A stretch of DNA of 64,000 bases from Trichobilharzia szidati (Eukaryota > Platyhelminthes > Trematoda > Strigeidida > Schistosomatidae). Below are positions 33,401 through 44,559 of the stretch, piece after piece. The stretch covers positions 139,534,920-139,598,919 of the forward strand of contig OX235279.1 in the NCBI GenBank assembly GCA_944472155.2, given 5' to 3'. Position 1 is the stretch's first letter. The number at the start of each line of letters is the position of its first letter. The notes beneath the pieces are model-generated. The model saw only the letters and a list, made by a program, of their open reading frames with translations, did no database searches and was not told the origin of the DNA. The position numbers and the translations under genes were made by a program.

Positions 33401-36400
33401 TATCACAAAAGAAAGAAAAATGAACTGAATAGGATAATAATAATAATAGTAATGCTTGCATAGGTAATAATAATAACAATGTATTTTTATTTTCTTTTTA
33501 ACTTAAAACTCCTTACTTCAATCCTATTTTTCAATAAAATTGTAATGAAAAGTGGTTAGGAAAAAGTAAGAACAGACTTTTAAAGAGTTGAAAAGAGACA
33601 CGGGGAAACAGGAGGAAGCGGGAGAAAAACGTATATTCAGACGAAACCACAAAACGTAGATAACCAAAAAAATATGAAATGCAATACTAGTAGTAACCAA
33701 GGTGTTTTCGGAAGAAAATATACAGGAAAAAAGAAGACTACCCAGAGAAAAAAGCTAATTTTTTTCCCCTGTTTTATAATAAAAGTGCTAGAAGTACACT
33801 TTGAGAGAGAGAGAGAAAACAAACAACCAAAGCAGAAACAGACAGAAAAAAGTCTTCAATGACAATAATAATAAGAAGTATACTAACAACACTGTCTATA
33901 CTGATAGTGTATACTAAGCTTCTTTTCTTTTATAATCAATTTCATGCATGCTGCTGGAAACAAGGGTAAGGAGAGAGAGAAGGCAGAACAACGAAGTAGT
34001 TAGACAAGAAAGAAGAAAAATTAGATCAGAGAATATCCAGTTGTTTCCCATCGACAGTAAGTTACATATTTATAAGCCTACATTATCATTTGCAACACAG
34101 TAATCTTATGAAACTAAAATAATAGTAATAACAGGAATAATCACTCTTGAACAGGGAGTAAATAAGAGCAGAGGACAATAAAAACCGGTATCATAGAGAG
34201 AGAGTCAAAGATATTCCTTCTTTGCAATGTTTTCCTAACTGCTATGACTATTTTTCATGCGTTGAAACACATCCGCACACACACACACAGAGTCAGGAAA
34301 CTGACTAATATATAACAGCACTGATTCCAAACATACACAATATGATAAGAAAGATATCAGACTACTTACTGTAAACAAACAAAAAGAATGAATAATAGGA
34401 CATGTGTGAATGTACTTGATAAACACACAAACACGGAGACACACATGAAGACTGGGGTATAATACATACACACACATGGACATAAGTAGAGACAAAAAGA
34501 GAAGCAACAAGACACGAAAAGCAAGATAACTAAAAAAAGTAATAATAGTAAATGGAAAAAACACATGACAAAAATCTAGAAATGTAGACAGTTAATTAAA
34601 TAATTAATTAATTCACATGTTTTCTTCTACTTTAGCCCGCGCCCACACCCCCCGCACCTCCATATACGTATGTATGAGAGTAACCACCAGTATGTAAAAT
34701 TAAATCCGGAATTAAATGTTTTGTTGCTACCACCTCTGTATATTTTCTTCTTTAGGCGTTTGCCATGTTTTCGCTGTGTTTTTTTTAATTCCAAAAAGTA
34801 TCAATATATATCCTACTTTTCTACATTTCAAACTGACAAAAATTTTTATTACATAAAATCCATAAAAAAGAGAGAAAAAAGAAGGCGAGGAAGTCGGTTG
34901 AATTATTACACATAAATTTGAAAAAAATAGTAAGCAAGGAACTCAGTTATACATTTGCAAAAAAGAGGAGAGAGAGAGAGAGAATTCTTTTCTCGGCAAA
35001 TCTGAAAAATAATGACACCCAGTTTTAATAGCAACAATTAATTATGTTATGATGATAATGACGATGGTGTGTATAATGAATAAAATGCAGTTTAAGTGAA
35101 AGAGGAGAAGTGAATGATGAATATGGTGAAGGAAACACCTACACACACTCGCACAGACGGACGGACCGATGAACTTCCTGATTAAAATCTCTCTTTTTAC
35201 ACTTTCGAAAAGAGTTACACCATCCACCGGCTAATACAAGTGTTCATCCAACAAGAATAACAAAAGAAAAAAAAAGTGAAATTCTTACACTGAAAGTGAG
35301 ATGGCGACACACAAAAGATGAATGAACTTTATATATATATACGGCATAAAATGACAGATGAACTAAAACATACAGTAATGGAATGATAAGGACTTTTTTT
35401 TTACTTTTTTTATTGGTTTTTACGATTTTAGTTTTTGATTAACCAAGAAAAGTTATATGATTTAATTAATGATAATAGTAAAGACCCAATAAACAGAAAG
35501 GAGACACCTTTTTTTCATCAAAAACAACTGATCACTACTACTCTCCTTCGAGTTAACAATTACGAATAGACGCTGCACGAAGAGCTGCAAAAGGGAAAAG
35601 AGAAAGAAAAGAATGACTCGAAATGTATTTCTATTAAATATATGATTAGTGGAAGTCAGCATGCATGTGTAGATACGTAAGTATACTGGTAAATCTAGCC
35701 ATTGATGATATCTGTTGAAATCAATATCTTAATGTTCGTTTCTTTTTTGACTGGTTTTACTGCACTAAAATGTCCAATCTCTCTGTTGTCGTATCAGCTC
35801 CTGTTACGAATGACGATTTGATGATGCCTTAAGGCTTACATGTGGTGTTATCTAGTTGACAGTGTGGCTAGCTTTGCTGTCTAAAACAATGGGTGTAGGC
35901 GCAACCAGATGACCAGTCTCCCTAAATACGACGAAACGCTGTTCATCTTGTATTTCCCTGCTAACTAACCCACCAACTAAACATGATTCAGAATAGTTTA
36001 ATGGTATTGATTCCTTTTCATCTGATTCGGTAATTCCGATCAGTCCAGTCCAGAGTGATTGATCAGTAAAATTTAAATCGCGATATAAATATATCTGGGA
36101 AACTTAAGCGACTAAATTTTTATTCTCTGCCGAAGGCCTACACAGCGTGTGGCACACAAGTATGCCGGCAATTTTCGCCGGATGTTTCGAAGGAAACCAG
36201 TTATCGATAATATCAACAGTACTACCACCAATTCAAAGCTTACCTTCTAGTCTGGTATGAAATAGTATCGCTTTATTCCCATTAGACAAGATACAAGCAA
36301 TTACAGAGGAGTTGTTTAAATTCCAAGTCAAGAATAAAAGTAAGCAATTCACACAAAAAAATCAGACAGGCAAACCATGGTCCCATGCATACATATATAC

Positions 36401-36930
36401 ATATACAAACGTCAAACGATATTTTCGTCTAGCATTCCTACGACAAATATTATTTGTTTACATGAAAATCCCTTATCAAAATTCAAGTGGAATCAAAGCA
36501 AAACTGACGTCATTATTAAAATAACATTACCGAAAAAAATATCACAAAACATTTAAGGAATAACAAGTTACCAGTGCGACACGAAATATAATTCCCGAAA
36601 TAGGTGGAAAACATACAAAATAGTGCAATACGGGAAATAGTAATGGTATATGATTAATTCAAGTTATTTGAAGACTCCCAGTTACATATTTAGGAGAGAC
36701 AACAAATTGAACGAAGAAATATATACATATTCCTTCTCAATTGGTTCCTTATCATCGGCTCTACAATAATATATAACTTCTTCACATCAAAATATGTTAC
36801 CAATCATGTGGTTGTGAAAGTTAATGTCAGCAAAAAGTTTGTGCATTGTGCAACAGATCAAATTAATCATAATTATACTTCAGAAGTTTACACGTAATGA
36901 TAAGTTTTTTGTTTTGGTAATAATTCAAGT
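33401..36930. other. Repeat-poor, purine-rich (plus strand) low-complexity region
   Basis: About 3.5 kb with no trace of the RTE, PLE, SINE or hammerhead families that fill the rest of the window. The plus strand is rich in A and GA/AAAG runs (e.g. 33540-33860, 34860-35000), with CA/AC runs near 34275. Read on the minus strand, the direction of the Ena/VASP gene, it is pyrimidine-rich. It could be a long 3' untranslated region or a selectively maintained intron or flank. No coding frame is convincing. Confidence 0.35.
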
Positions 36931-36934
36931 ATAG

Positions 36935-37160
36935 ATGGAGGATTTTATCATGAGCTGACATCACTTAGAGAACCACTAAAAAACCTGGAAGTTCTGGACA
37001 GCTATTTCGTCAGCCTTATTTGGGACTCCGCCTCAGCAGTACGCACCCACCGGGGTTCAAACCCTGGTTCTCCAATGGTTCTCTAACTGTTGTCAGCTCA
37101 TGATGAAATCCTCCATCCAATCAAACAAAATCCCTAGAAAACCAATACTTGAAAATTCGA
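36935..37160. repeat. Family-B hammerhead SINE as a compact inverted pair
   Basis: A minus-strand copy from the tail (36940) through the ribozyme (36991-37042: CTGAGGCGGAGTCCC...ACGAAATAGCTGTCCAG) into its B box (GGTTTGAACCC) is fused near 37065 to a plus-strand tail ('caatggttctctaactgttg' to 'aatccctagaaaaccaatac'). A transcript would fold back on itself. Confidence 0.75.
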
Positions 37161-37559
37161 GTATCAATACTGCCCGTGATCGCATCCACTGTTGTCAAAT
37201 AAGCACTATCGGTTAAAGATATAGGAGGGGAGGGATGAAAAATAAAAGATTAAAAATCACTAAAACAATTAACTAATAGATGTCAACAACAAAATAACTG
37301 AGTTTTCAAGGAGAGGAGGGGCGAAATAATTACAGAATTCAAGATCAGTTCATTCGAGAAATGGAGAAATTTAGAAAATAATGATGGCTAAGTAGAACTA
37401 CGTAAGAATATCAAAACACAAACAATGTCTGAAAGGAGCATTCACAATGACTTTTAACTCAGCTAGGTTATGCTGTTTATTCACTACACCACCAATAATC
37501 ATTTCAAAAGTAGAGACAAACTGCCTTGCTTCACCTTTTCCATGTGTATTTACCAGTTT

Positions 37560-37768
37560 AACTGCTTCTGTAGAGCCTACTTACATTGAACGCACAATCA
37601 AGAAAGTTCGTCGTTGAATTTCTGAACACCTCCTCCCCATCTTGTTTTGCCAAATGTCAGAATAAAGCCATACACAACTCAACACTAGCTCATCTCGTCT
37701 ATACTGGACATCAAGTCGACTCTAACAAAGCTTTTAAAGTTATTTATAGTATATCACCCAACCTCTAG
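37560..37768 (+). mobile_element. Penelope-like element fragment, GIY-YIG C-terminal part
   Basis: In one plus frame there is YIERTIKKVRR, then (after a stop) ISEHL. In the next frame it continues as NSTLAHLVYTGHQVDSNKAF and KVIY, the conserved stretch after the GIY-YIG core of PLE proteins. At least one frameshift and a stop. No reverse transcriptase part is present. Confidence 0.75.
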
Positions 37769-38448
37769 CATGTTTTACGAAAACAATTTTTACGTACAGC
37801 AGAGACAATCAGAATTCATTTAAACAAAGCAAAGCTGAGTGTTCTAAAGGAGTTTGTGCAACCCCTTTCACTGCCGTGGTCAACTATATAATATGCATTC
37901 AGGTTTACAAACGGTTTCCTCCTCCCCTTGTAACTACCTTTTGACGTTGTTATTTCATTGTGATTACAATTCTAGCTAACTCAGTCAACGTCTTTCTATC
38001 TTGATATCCTTACGTAATTCCACTTAGTCATTCTATTTCTAGCAATTAGAAAGTCTAAACCACCTTAATGCGTTCAGAAACAATTCGTCATTACATTAAA
38101 CCTTTTTTGGTAAATTTTGTTTTGATACCAGTCAGGGCAGATGTACTATTACCTCTGCTGTTTGGTTTAGTGGTCTTCATTGTTATTTTGACCTTCAATA
38201 TGTACTAGTTAATTGTTTTGATGATTTCTAATCTCCTGTTTTCACCGCCAACCCACATAACTAACAACTGGTGATTCTTATTGACTGAATTAACCACATA
38301 ATTGGCACAATTTTGATATATATTTTTGCAGAGTCGATAATAAGGAATTAATTAATTGAGAAGGAATATATTTCTTCGCTAAATTAGTTGTGCATTCAAG
38401 TTAGTCAAATATACAAAAAAATCTATCATTCTGTAAATATGAAATTAC
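37769..38448. other. Probable intron of the Ena/VASP-like gene
   Basis: Downstream of the 38624-38449 exon on the minus strand. No terminal exon could be assigned here with confidence. Confidence 0.4.
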
Positions 38449-38624
38449 CTTCGATTACTTCATTCTTTAATTGCTGAACTTCTCGACGGAATTCCGATAT
38501 CAGTTCACGTTTAAATCCTTCTAGGTCAGCACGAGTCACTGTATTACTGTTACTAGGGTTTGAACTAGAATTAGACAAGAAATTCAATGCTGAAGAATCT
38601 ATAGCTGGATTGGAAGTCTTACGT
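38449..38624 (-). CDS. ena: Ena/VASP-like protein, exon with tetramerisation coiled coil
   Basis: Internal exon of 176 bases, phase 2 in and phase 1 out, between acceptor TTTTTAG|ACG and donor AAG|GTAATT. It encodes a Ser/Asn-rich segment (NFLSNSSSNPSNSNTVTR) and then ADLEGFKRELISEFRREVQQ and LKNEVIE. Acidic-hydrophobic heptads such as DLxxFKxELxxEFRxEVxxLKxEVIE match the EVH2 block C of Ena/VASP proteins, which forms a right-handed tetrameric coiled coil. The coil is cut at its last few residues, so one more exon with the stop must follow at lower coordinates. In the family this domain brings four molecules together to bundle and elongate actin filaments at leading edges and focal adhesions. 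Confidence 0.8.
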
Positions 38625-38868
38625 CTAAAAATTTAAGACAAAAAGTAAAGACAAACAAAAAGATTAACTGTTGTTACGTGACTTAACTTCTAAATTGTAC
38701 AATTAGGGAAACGAGGATTCAGAAGTAAACACTTCAATCAATGCCCCAAACTGTTAGAATATGATTAGCAGATTGTATCCATAACCTTGTGGGAGTATAT
38801 ATACAGTCTACTTGAAATTTAAAACCATGTTTTTATCAGTGTTATGCTTGAGGATATTACTAGTTAAC

Positions 38869-39057
38869 ATGAACAATTGCGTCGGTGGCACAGTGGTAGA
38901 ATGCTCGTCAACCACCCAGGTGGTTCGGGGTTCGATTCCTGGCCAATGCACTCCTTTACCTCACTAAGCCAGGAATAAGACTGGTAAAGAAGGAAGGTTG
39001 GGCGCACCGCTGTTCCACTGGGAACGTAAAGAAGTAAAATAAAAATATGAACAACTG
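38869..39057 (+). repeat. tRNA-derived SINE with RTE-like tail and target-site duplication
   Basis: ATGAACAATTG at 38869-38879 and ATGAACAACTG at 39047-39057 (one mismatch) flank the copy. Head 'gcgtcggtggcacagtggta' and B box GGTTCGATTCC are clear. The body is internally deleted before 'cgctgttccactgggaacgt'. It sits in the intron between the 40744-41009 and 38449-38624 exons, opposite to the gene. Confidence 0.85.
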
Positions 39058-39204
39058 TAGAAACAGAATATGTATGCATTATCCGGTGAATAAATGAAAG
39101 TAACGTCAGTATTTCTTTATATTGTGCTAATGGATGCCATTTCGATTGAAAAATATCATATGGTCGAGAACAGCTCAGTGGATAACGCCCATATAACTAC
39201 AGTA

Positions 39205-40458
39205 CTGGGTAAATATTATTTACTATTGTTTCCTTTAATTCCTAGAGGAACATAGGGCTGAAGCCACACGTCTCCATTGCGTTAGTTTCTCTACCAACGT
39301 TTTCATCTGGCTCCAGGTATGCTCACACGTTTTCATCTCCTCTTGACATGACCTCCTCCAAGTCACACTTGGACGACCAACTCGCCACTTCCCATTCGGG
39401 TTCCACTCGAGGGCCTGTCTTGTGATATCACTTGATGGTTTTCTCAGAGTATGACCAATCCACCTCCATTTCTTCCTGCTTATTTGTTGCACGATTGGTT
39501 CCTGGTTGGTTCGCTCCCAGAGGTCCATCACTGTTGCTGATCTTTTCTGGCCGGCCATCTGATCTTGAGTAGTATTGAGCAAAGACAGGAGTTGATGAAA
39601 GTCTGTAGTTTGTTTGAGGTGCTCCTCATGACGCGCAGTGCAAGTCTCTGATCCATATAGTAGCACTGGCTCCACATTGGAGTTGAAAATCCGGATCTTA
39701 CTTTTCATGCTGTGCTGTTGACCTCCACACAGACTTGAGAGTAATGAAAGCTTGTCTTGCTTTTCTGATTCTTGCTTTGATATCCTCGTCAGTTCCGCCG
39801 GCCTGTAGTTGAAACGATGCTTCCAAGGTAGGTAAAAAAAAGGTTGTTTCTTTCAGGTTCCTTCCATTTATGCTGATTGTTGTCTGTTGTTGTTGTTGCT
39901 GTTGTTGTTCTTGTCCAGGAATCTTCATCACCTCTGTTTTATCTATGTTCACCTGAAGGTCTATCTTCTCTGGATGCTTCTTCTGCCAACTTGTTGCTTT
40001 TCGCTTGCATATCTTCCAGTTTGTGGGAAATCAGACATATATCATCGGCGAAGTCCAGATCCTCCAAGTTTTTTGTGTGAGTTCATTTTATGCCTGTTTC
40101 CTCATTGCCCGCTGTTTGTCGCATTATCCAATCTACTGCAATCAGGAAAATCATTGGCGATAGTAGGCAGTCAGCTTGTCTTACTCCTGTCCTCACTTCG
40201 AAGGGTTCCGTAAGTTTCCCGTTGTGGATTACTTGGAATGCAGCATTGTCGCACAGCTTTTGGATGAGATGTATAATTGTCGGTGGCACCCCGTAGTAGC
40301 GAAGTAGTTGCCAAAGCACCTCTCGATTGATGCTGTCAAAGGCCTTTTCAAAGTCGATGAAGTTGAGATAGAGAGGTGACTACCATTCCAAGCTTTGTTC
40401 AATGATGATCCGTAATGTGGCCATCTGATCAATACATGACTTGTTTCTCCTGGGTAAA
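39205..40458 (-). mobile_element. RTE-type LINE, 5'-truncated, with target-site duplication
   Basis: CTGGGTAAA at 39205-39213 and 40450-40458 flanks the insertion. Minus-strand content from the 5' break: the FEKAFDSI-like motif A region (partly frameshifted), LLRYYGVPPTIIHLIQ, RTGVRQADCLLSPMIFLIAV (motif B with an extra residue between Gln and Cys), 'LEDLDFADD' (motif C), then the linker, and one continuous 157-codon frame (39708-39235) to the C terminus 'ALCSSRN'. No endonuclease domain. It lies in an intron of the Ena/VASP-like gene, in the same orientation as the gene. Confidence 0.9.
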
Positions 40459-40743
40459 ACGGATCCCAATCATTCGAGACAGAATCAATCCCTACAATGT
40501 TGTAAATATGCCTTGTTAACGAGCATGAAAACTAGTGCAGGAACTCTGATCGATTGTCTCCAACCATGTACTAACCAATCTTGAATATATTAATCAACTA
40601 TATATGTATTTGAAGTTTACTGGAGTCATATCTAAGCTAGACACACCTAGTTAACTTGAAAAAAAAAAAACAGGAAACACATTATTCAACGGTTTTACTT
40701 AGACATAAATAACAGAATAATATGTACACCTTAATACACTTAC

Positions 40744-41009
40744 AGTGTAGCATAACCAGGTACAATTGATGGACTATTGGATAAGGAATTTTGGTGTTGA
40801 AATGCATTCGTTGTTACAGAATGTGAACGAACCGGAGAAGTGATATTACTTGATGATTGTGAAGTAGCGGGTAGATCTCCACCTGCTCCGTTAAGTCCAT
40901 TATTATTACAGTAATTATTATTATTACTGTTAGCACCAGTCACTGTTGTTGTGGTTGTTGCTGGTGTACTTGCTGCTGTGGTGGTATTAACACCACTAGT
41001 ATTCAATTC
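40744..41009 (-). CDS. ena: Ena/VASP-like protein, Thr/Asn/Ser-rich linker exon
   Basis: Internal exon of 266 bases between acceptor TTTTTAG|GAA and donor ACT|GTAAGT, phase 0 in and phase 2 out. Both phases agree with the neighbouring exons at 57510-57940 and 38449-38624. It encodes ELNTSGVNTTTAASTPATTT and further poly-Thr/Asn, then SQSSSNITSPVRSHSVTTNA and SNSPSIVPGYATL. This is the disordered stretch that in Ena/VASP proteins links the F-actin-binding block to the tetramerisation coil. The Ser-Pro and RSHS sites look like kinase targets (inference). Assignment rests on splice phase and position rather than on sequence similarity. Confidence 0.72.
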
Positions 41010-41085
41010 CTAAAAATATAGATGAAAAATAGTGTTTTTTTTATCATTTCACTTTGAAACAAAAATTGAATATTATTACTTCTGT

Positions 41086-41235
41086 ATCAATGAAGGTTGT
41101 GACACATTAAGTACTGATCCCATATCCCATTGTATCTACAAGTTGGCCTACAGTTGTGGGGACATATATATCGATAGAAGTAATAGAATGTTCCAGTGTC
41201 GTAGGGAAGAATATGTGCCTTAGCGGTGGTTGAAT
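41086..41235 (+). mobile_element. Penelope-like element fragment (GIY-YIG) next to an exon
   Basis: Plus frame reads HCIYKLAYSCGDIYIDRSNR followed by MFQCRREEYV. It is aligned with the GIY-YIG pattern CIYxFxCxCGxxYIGRxxR, with YIG changed to YID. The decayed remnant begins less than 80 bases from the start of the 40744-41009 exon, on the antisense strand of the intron. Confidence 0.7.
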
Positions 41236-42386
41236 TGAATAAAAATGAAATTGAAATTCGATCAATCTTAACACAAACCAATGTATCATCAATCAAAAAA
41301 AATATATGCATCAATGTCCCGGTCATAAAAGCAATACACATGATCACTTCTCAATCACTTAACATTAACATAATAGTATTTTGAGGTCATAAAACATAAT
41401 GGAAGCAGTCTACATTAATCTCATATGCGCCCTAATTATGTTTACAGAACAACAATAACGGAATTCAATCTTCGCCCAATCTTGACTACTTGACCTGTGG
41501 CATAAATGAATGACTATATCTTTTCTTTTCTTTTTATCTCATATATAGTTAACATACTGTCAAACGTTTTATTCTTATCAATTAGGGTAAATGTGACATG
41601 GTTTGCAGAGAAACTACAGAGTCGTGTCGTCTCTTGATATTTATTTAAACCTTTTCAAGCGATAAGTTCATTATTCCTTAAGAAGAAAAGAATACTCAAG
41701 ATATTTGCTATCACGCATAAACAAATCATTATTTAGTTAGCATAAACGTCTACATATATAATCAAACTAATTTAATCTAATCTGACTAGTACTTCGAAGT
41801 ATGAATAATTAAAACATAAAGTTAGATAAAAAAAAAAGGGGACAGAACGATGAATAATCTCCTCTTAAATCAAATCGTCATTTTAAAACGTAAGTTGAAG
41901 CATGCAATGAACGAAACAACTTCTTATTGTCGATATGTCGATGCACACATTTCTAATGTGCAACAATCAAAGTCATGCTTCCTACCTGCTCAGATTATTC
42001 ACCGACGCACATACAAATATTGAATACACTATGAAATATGAAAGTTCCATTTCCTCGACATTTCCAGGCAACGCCTAGAAGATGGTAGTCTCCAGAGGTC
42101 AATTTACTGAAAGTCTACATGGAATGGACATTACCTACATTTTAATAGTTTTAGCCCGAATAGCTTTAAACGAGCACTAGCCAAGACTCTATACTGTACA
42201 GCTAGGAGAATATGCTCTACAGAGAAATTAAACAAAAAATTTATGTTTCTCGAAAAGATGTTGAAAAGCAACGATCACCCCAAAAGATTCCTTAACAAGT
42301 ACGCAAGATCTGAATACTCAAACGTCAAGCAAGTCACAGTGTGAAAAAAACACCCATCTTCATCCAACTTGATTTTGTAGGGAATT
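41236..42386. other. Intron sequence, nothing recognised
   Basis: AT-rich and inside the 16.5-kb intron between the 57510-57940 and 40744-41009 exons. No repeat family is recognised. Confidence 0.4.
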
Positions 42387-42815
42387 CCCTACAAAACCAA
42401 TACTTGAAAATTAATCTGATGCTCACTAGCGACTGGCCCTATTCAGGCAGTTAACCTAGGGTTCTAGTGGGAAGTCGTGACCAGTAGGGTAGAGAAGGTT
42501 GAAGGTGAGGCAGTAACTCATCGAAGAAGACATTGCAGAGTGGTCGTGCTATGTAATGAATTGGCAGAAGTTACAATTCATGCACTGACTGGCTATTGCA
42601 TCGGGTCCCATTGGCTTAATGATCTACCAGCTAGCTCGCCTTGTAACCAGAAGGCCCTGGGTTCGAACCCTGTCGGTGGGTGCGCACTGCTGAGGCGGAG
42701 TCCCAAACTAGGACGAAACAGTTGTCTGTCCAGTACTCCCAGCTGGTTTTCCAATGGTTCTCTAACCAATGTCAGCTCATGATGAAATCCTCCAACCAGT
42801 CAAATAAATATGTGT
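42387..42815 (+). repeat. Family-B hammerhead SINE with complete 5' leader
   Basis: The leader begins CCCTACAAAACCAATACTTG at 42388, a sequence that ends the tail of other copies, and runs through 'ttgaaggtgaggcagtaact' to the tRNA-like head ('cattggcttaatgatctacc', B box GGTTCGAACCC). The ribozyme-like segment is at 42684-42738 and the tail ends near 42810. At about 425 bases it is the longest unit here. Its leader matches the 5' part of the minus-strand copy at 3835-4107. Confidence 0.8.
42684..42738 (+). ncRNA. Hammerhead-ribozyme-like motif (family B, expanded core)
   Basis: GCACTG, CTGAGGCGGAG, TCCC-AAACTA-GGAC, GAAA, CAGTTGTCTGTC, CAGTACTCCC. Stem I (ACTG/CAGT), stem II (GTCC/GGAC), GAAA and GTC are all intact. 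The core carries three extra bases after CTGA. Confidence 0.6.
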
Positions 42816-43690
42816 TGACCCGAACTATTGAGTGATTTAGAAAGGGAAATAATAAAAGACAAAAATTCGTACTCTTCCCTTACAATAGTTTTCGTCACTG
42901 ACTGATTCTTTAACGGCTAGAAGTAAAAGAAGATCGGAAAACACATATGGAATAAATCTACACTTATTTCATGAGATGTTATTTTATTTCAAAGCAATCT
43001 TTTATGCTTTATTTATCCGCATATATAATTAGTTGTCGCTTGGAAATAACAGACTTTTAAAAAAAGAACGTAGAACGTCAAATGGAGGGAGACGCAGAAA
43101 GAAGGAAGGGAGAAAGGAATTAAAACTAAGGCATTAAGTTGATCCCATAAGAAAAACATTTACAAACCAGAGTTGACGATGATTGACTATTCAACACATA
43201 AAACTTTAAGTAAAGATGAAATCTTCTGCAGAACACATGATTCTCTTCATTACTTATCTCATCCTCTACAAGTTTCTGTAATATTTATTTGCCCATTGTA
43301 GAAGAAAGTGTAACAACTAGTTAGTGAACCGAATGAAAAATCAATAACTTAAAGAGGCATTTCAAACATGCTGCGAGTAAACTTTTAGTGCAGTGAAACA
43401 AATGATGTCCTAAAAAAAGTAACAAAGACAGACTAGGTACTTTTTATAAAAAGTAGCAAGGTATAGTAACAAATATTCGCAGATAATTTCTGAATAAATG
43501 CGAATTCTATGTAACCACCTTTCACTTTCTAGTGAAAGAAAATCAAATTCAAACTTGGATTACAAAAAATGCCTAAAATGCAGAGAGAAGCAAAGTAATA
43601 AAAAAGTATAAACTTAAGGGAAAAAACCGTGTTAGTCAATTATTTGAATTCCAAAGATGACGCAATGTAATGTCTCTTCGTTTGTTTATG

Positions 43691-43731
<41 letters not shown>

Positions 43732-44003
43732 TTTACCGGTTCACATGCACAACTGCATTTGTTTGAACAAAGTTGACATTTCTAGGCAAAAAGCGCGAAT
43801 TATGAAAGAAAAAAAGAAATAACTTCGGAATACAGCTTTTTTTATTTCTAAAAAGATGTACGCGTTGTCATTAGAAGTCGGCTTGCACAAACAAATACTA
43901 GCGTCAAAGTAATGCCGAATAGAAGCAACAATTGGAATGGTTTCTTTTAATTAGAACTTTAGCCTAACTGAGTACAGTTGTAAACTTTGGAAGTAAAATT
44001 ACT
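42816..44003. other. Intron sequence with (TA)n microsatellite
   Basis: A (TA)n tract of about 37 bases at 43694-43730. Nothing else is recognised. Confidence 0.45.
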
Positions 44004-44258
44004 AAGTGAAGCATTTTTTTTTCTCCCTTCACGTTCTCCAGTGGAACATAGGGCTTCAAGCTAGTGGCTTGAAGTTTCTGTAGCAGTGTTTATTTTACAG
44101 GATGGGGTTGCTAGCCTCATGCCCAACCTTTCCTCTTCACCAGCATTATTTCTGGCTTAGCGAGGTAAAGGAGTGCGTCGGCCGGGGATCGAACCCCGGA
44201 CCATATGCATGGTCGGCGAGAGTCCTAACCGCTGTACCACCGACGCAAGTGAAGCATT
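44004..44258 (-). repeat. tRNA-derived SINE with RTE-like tail and perfect target-site duplication
   Basis: AAGTGAAGCATT at 44004-44015 and 44247-44258 brackets a full-length minus-strand copy: head 'gcgtcggtggtacagcggtt', B box GGTTCGATCCC, 'catgaggctagcaaccccat' body, and 'gccctatgttccactggaga' tail. The perfect 12-base duplication indicates retroposition, probably fairly recent. Confidence 0.9.
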
Positions 44259-44559
44259 AGACGATTACCTTCTTTTTTACGCTTTACGATTTTACACACC
44301 TATATACCCTTACAGTTGTAAGGATCTAATAAGTACCAGCATAACTTAACGAATCTAGTGGGTTTTTTTTTCGTTCAGACAGTTGATTTTTTTTCTCTAT
44401 TTGAGAAACAAGATTGAGCCTCAACTGCCCACCTTCTCACGAACCTGGATATACCGAAGAAACAACTAGTTGAAATCTAAAAGAGTTACAATGAATGAAG
44501 TTCTTTGAAGGTATTTATCGAAGGCAATTTGAAGAACGTTTCATACTGAATCACCTTCT
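44259..44559. other. Intron sequence, nothing recognised
   Basis: No feature seen. Confidence 0.4.

Noticed and set aside
33637..33822. Hydrophobic 61-codon minus frame (FFLWVVFFFP)
   Set aside because: Composition artefact of T-rich tracts.
34235..34566. Overlapping minus-strand hydrophobic frames that look like membrane proteins
   Set aside because: They arise from pyrimidine-rich low-complexity sequence (Leu/Phe/Ser/Val codons) and lack any family pattern.
35042..35227. Candidate terminal exon of the Ena/VASP gene
   Set aside because: Phase would fit an acceptor near 35235, but the product shows no coiled-coil continuation and the acceptor is weak.
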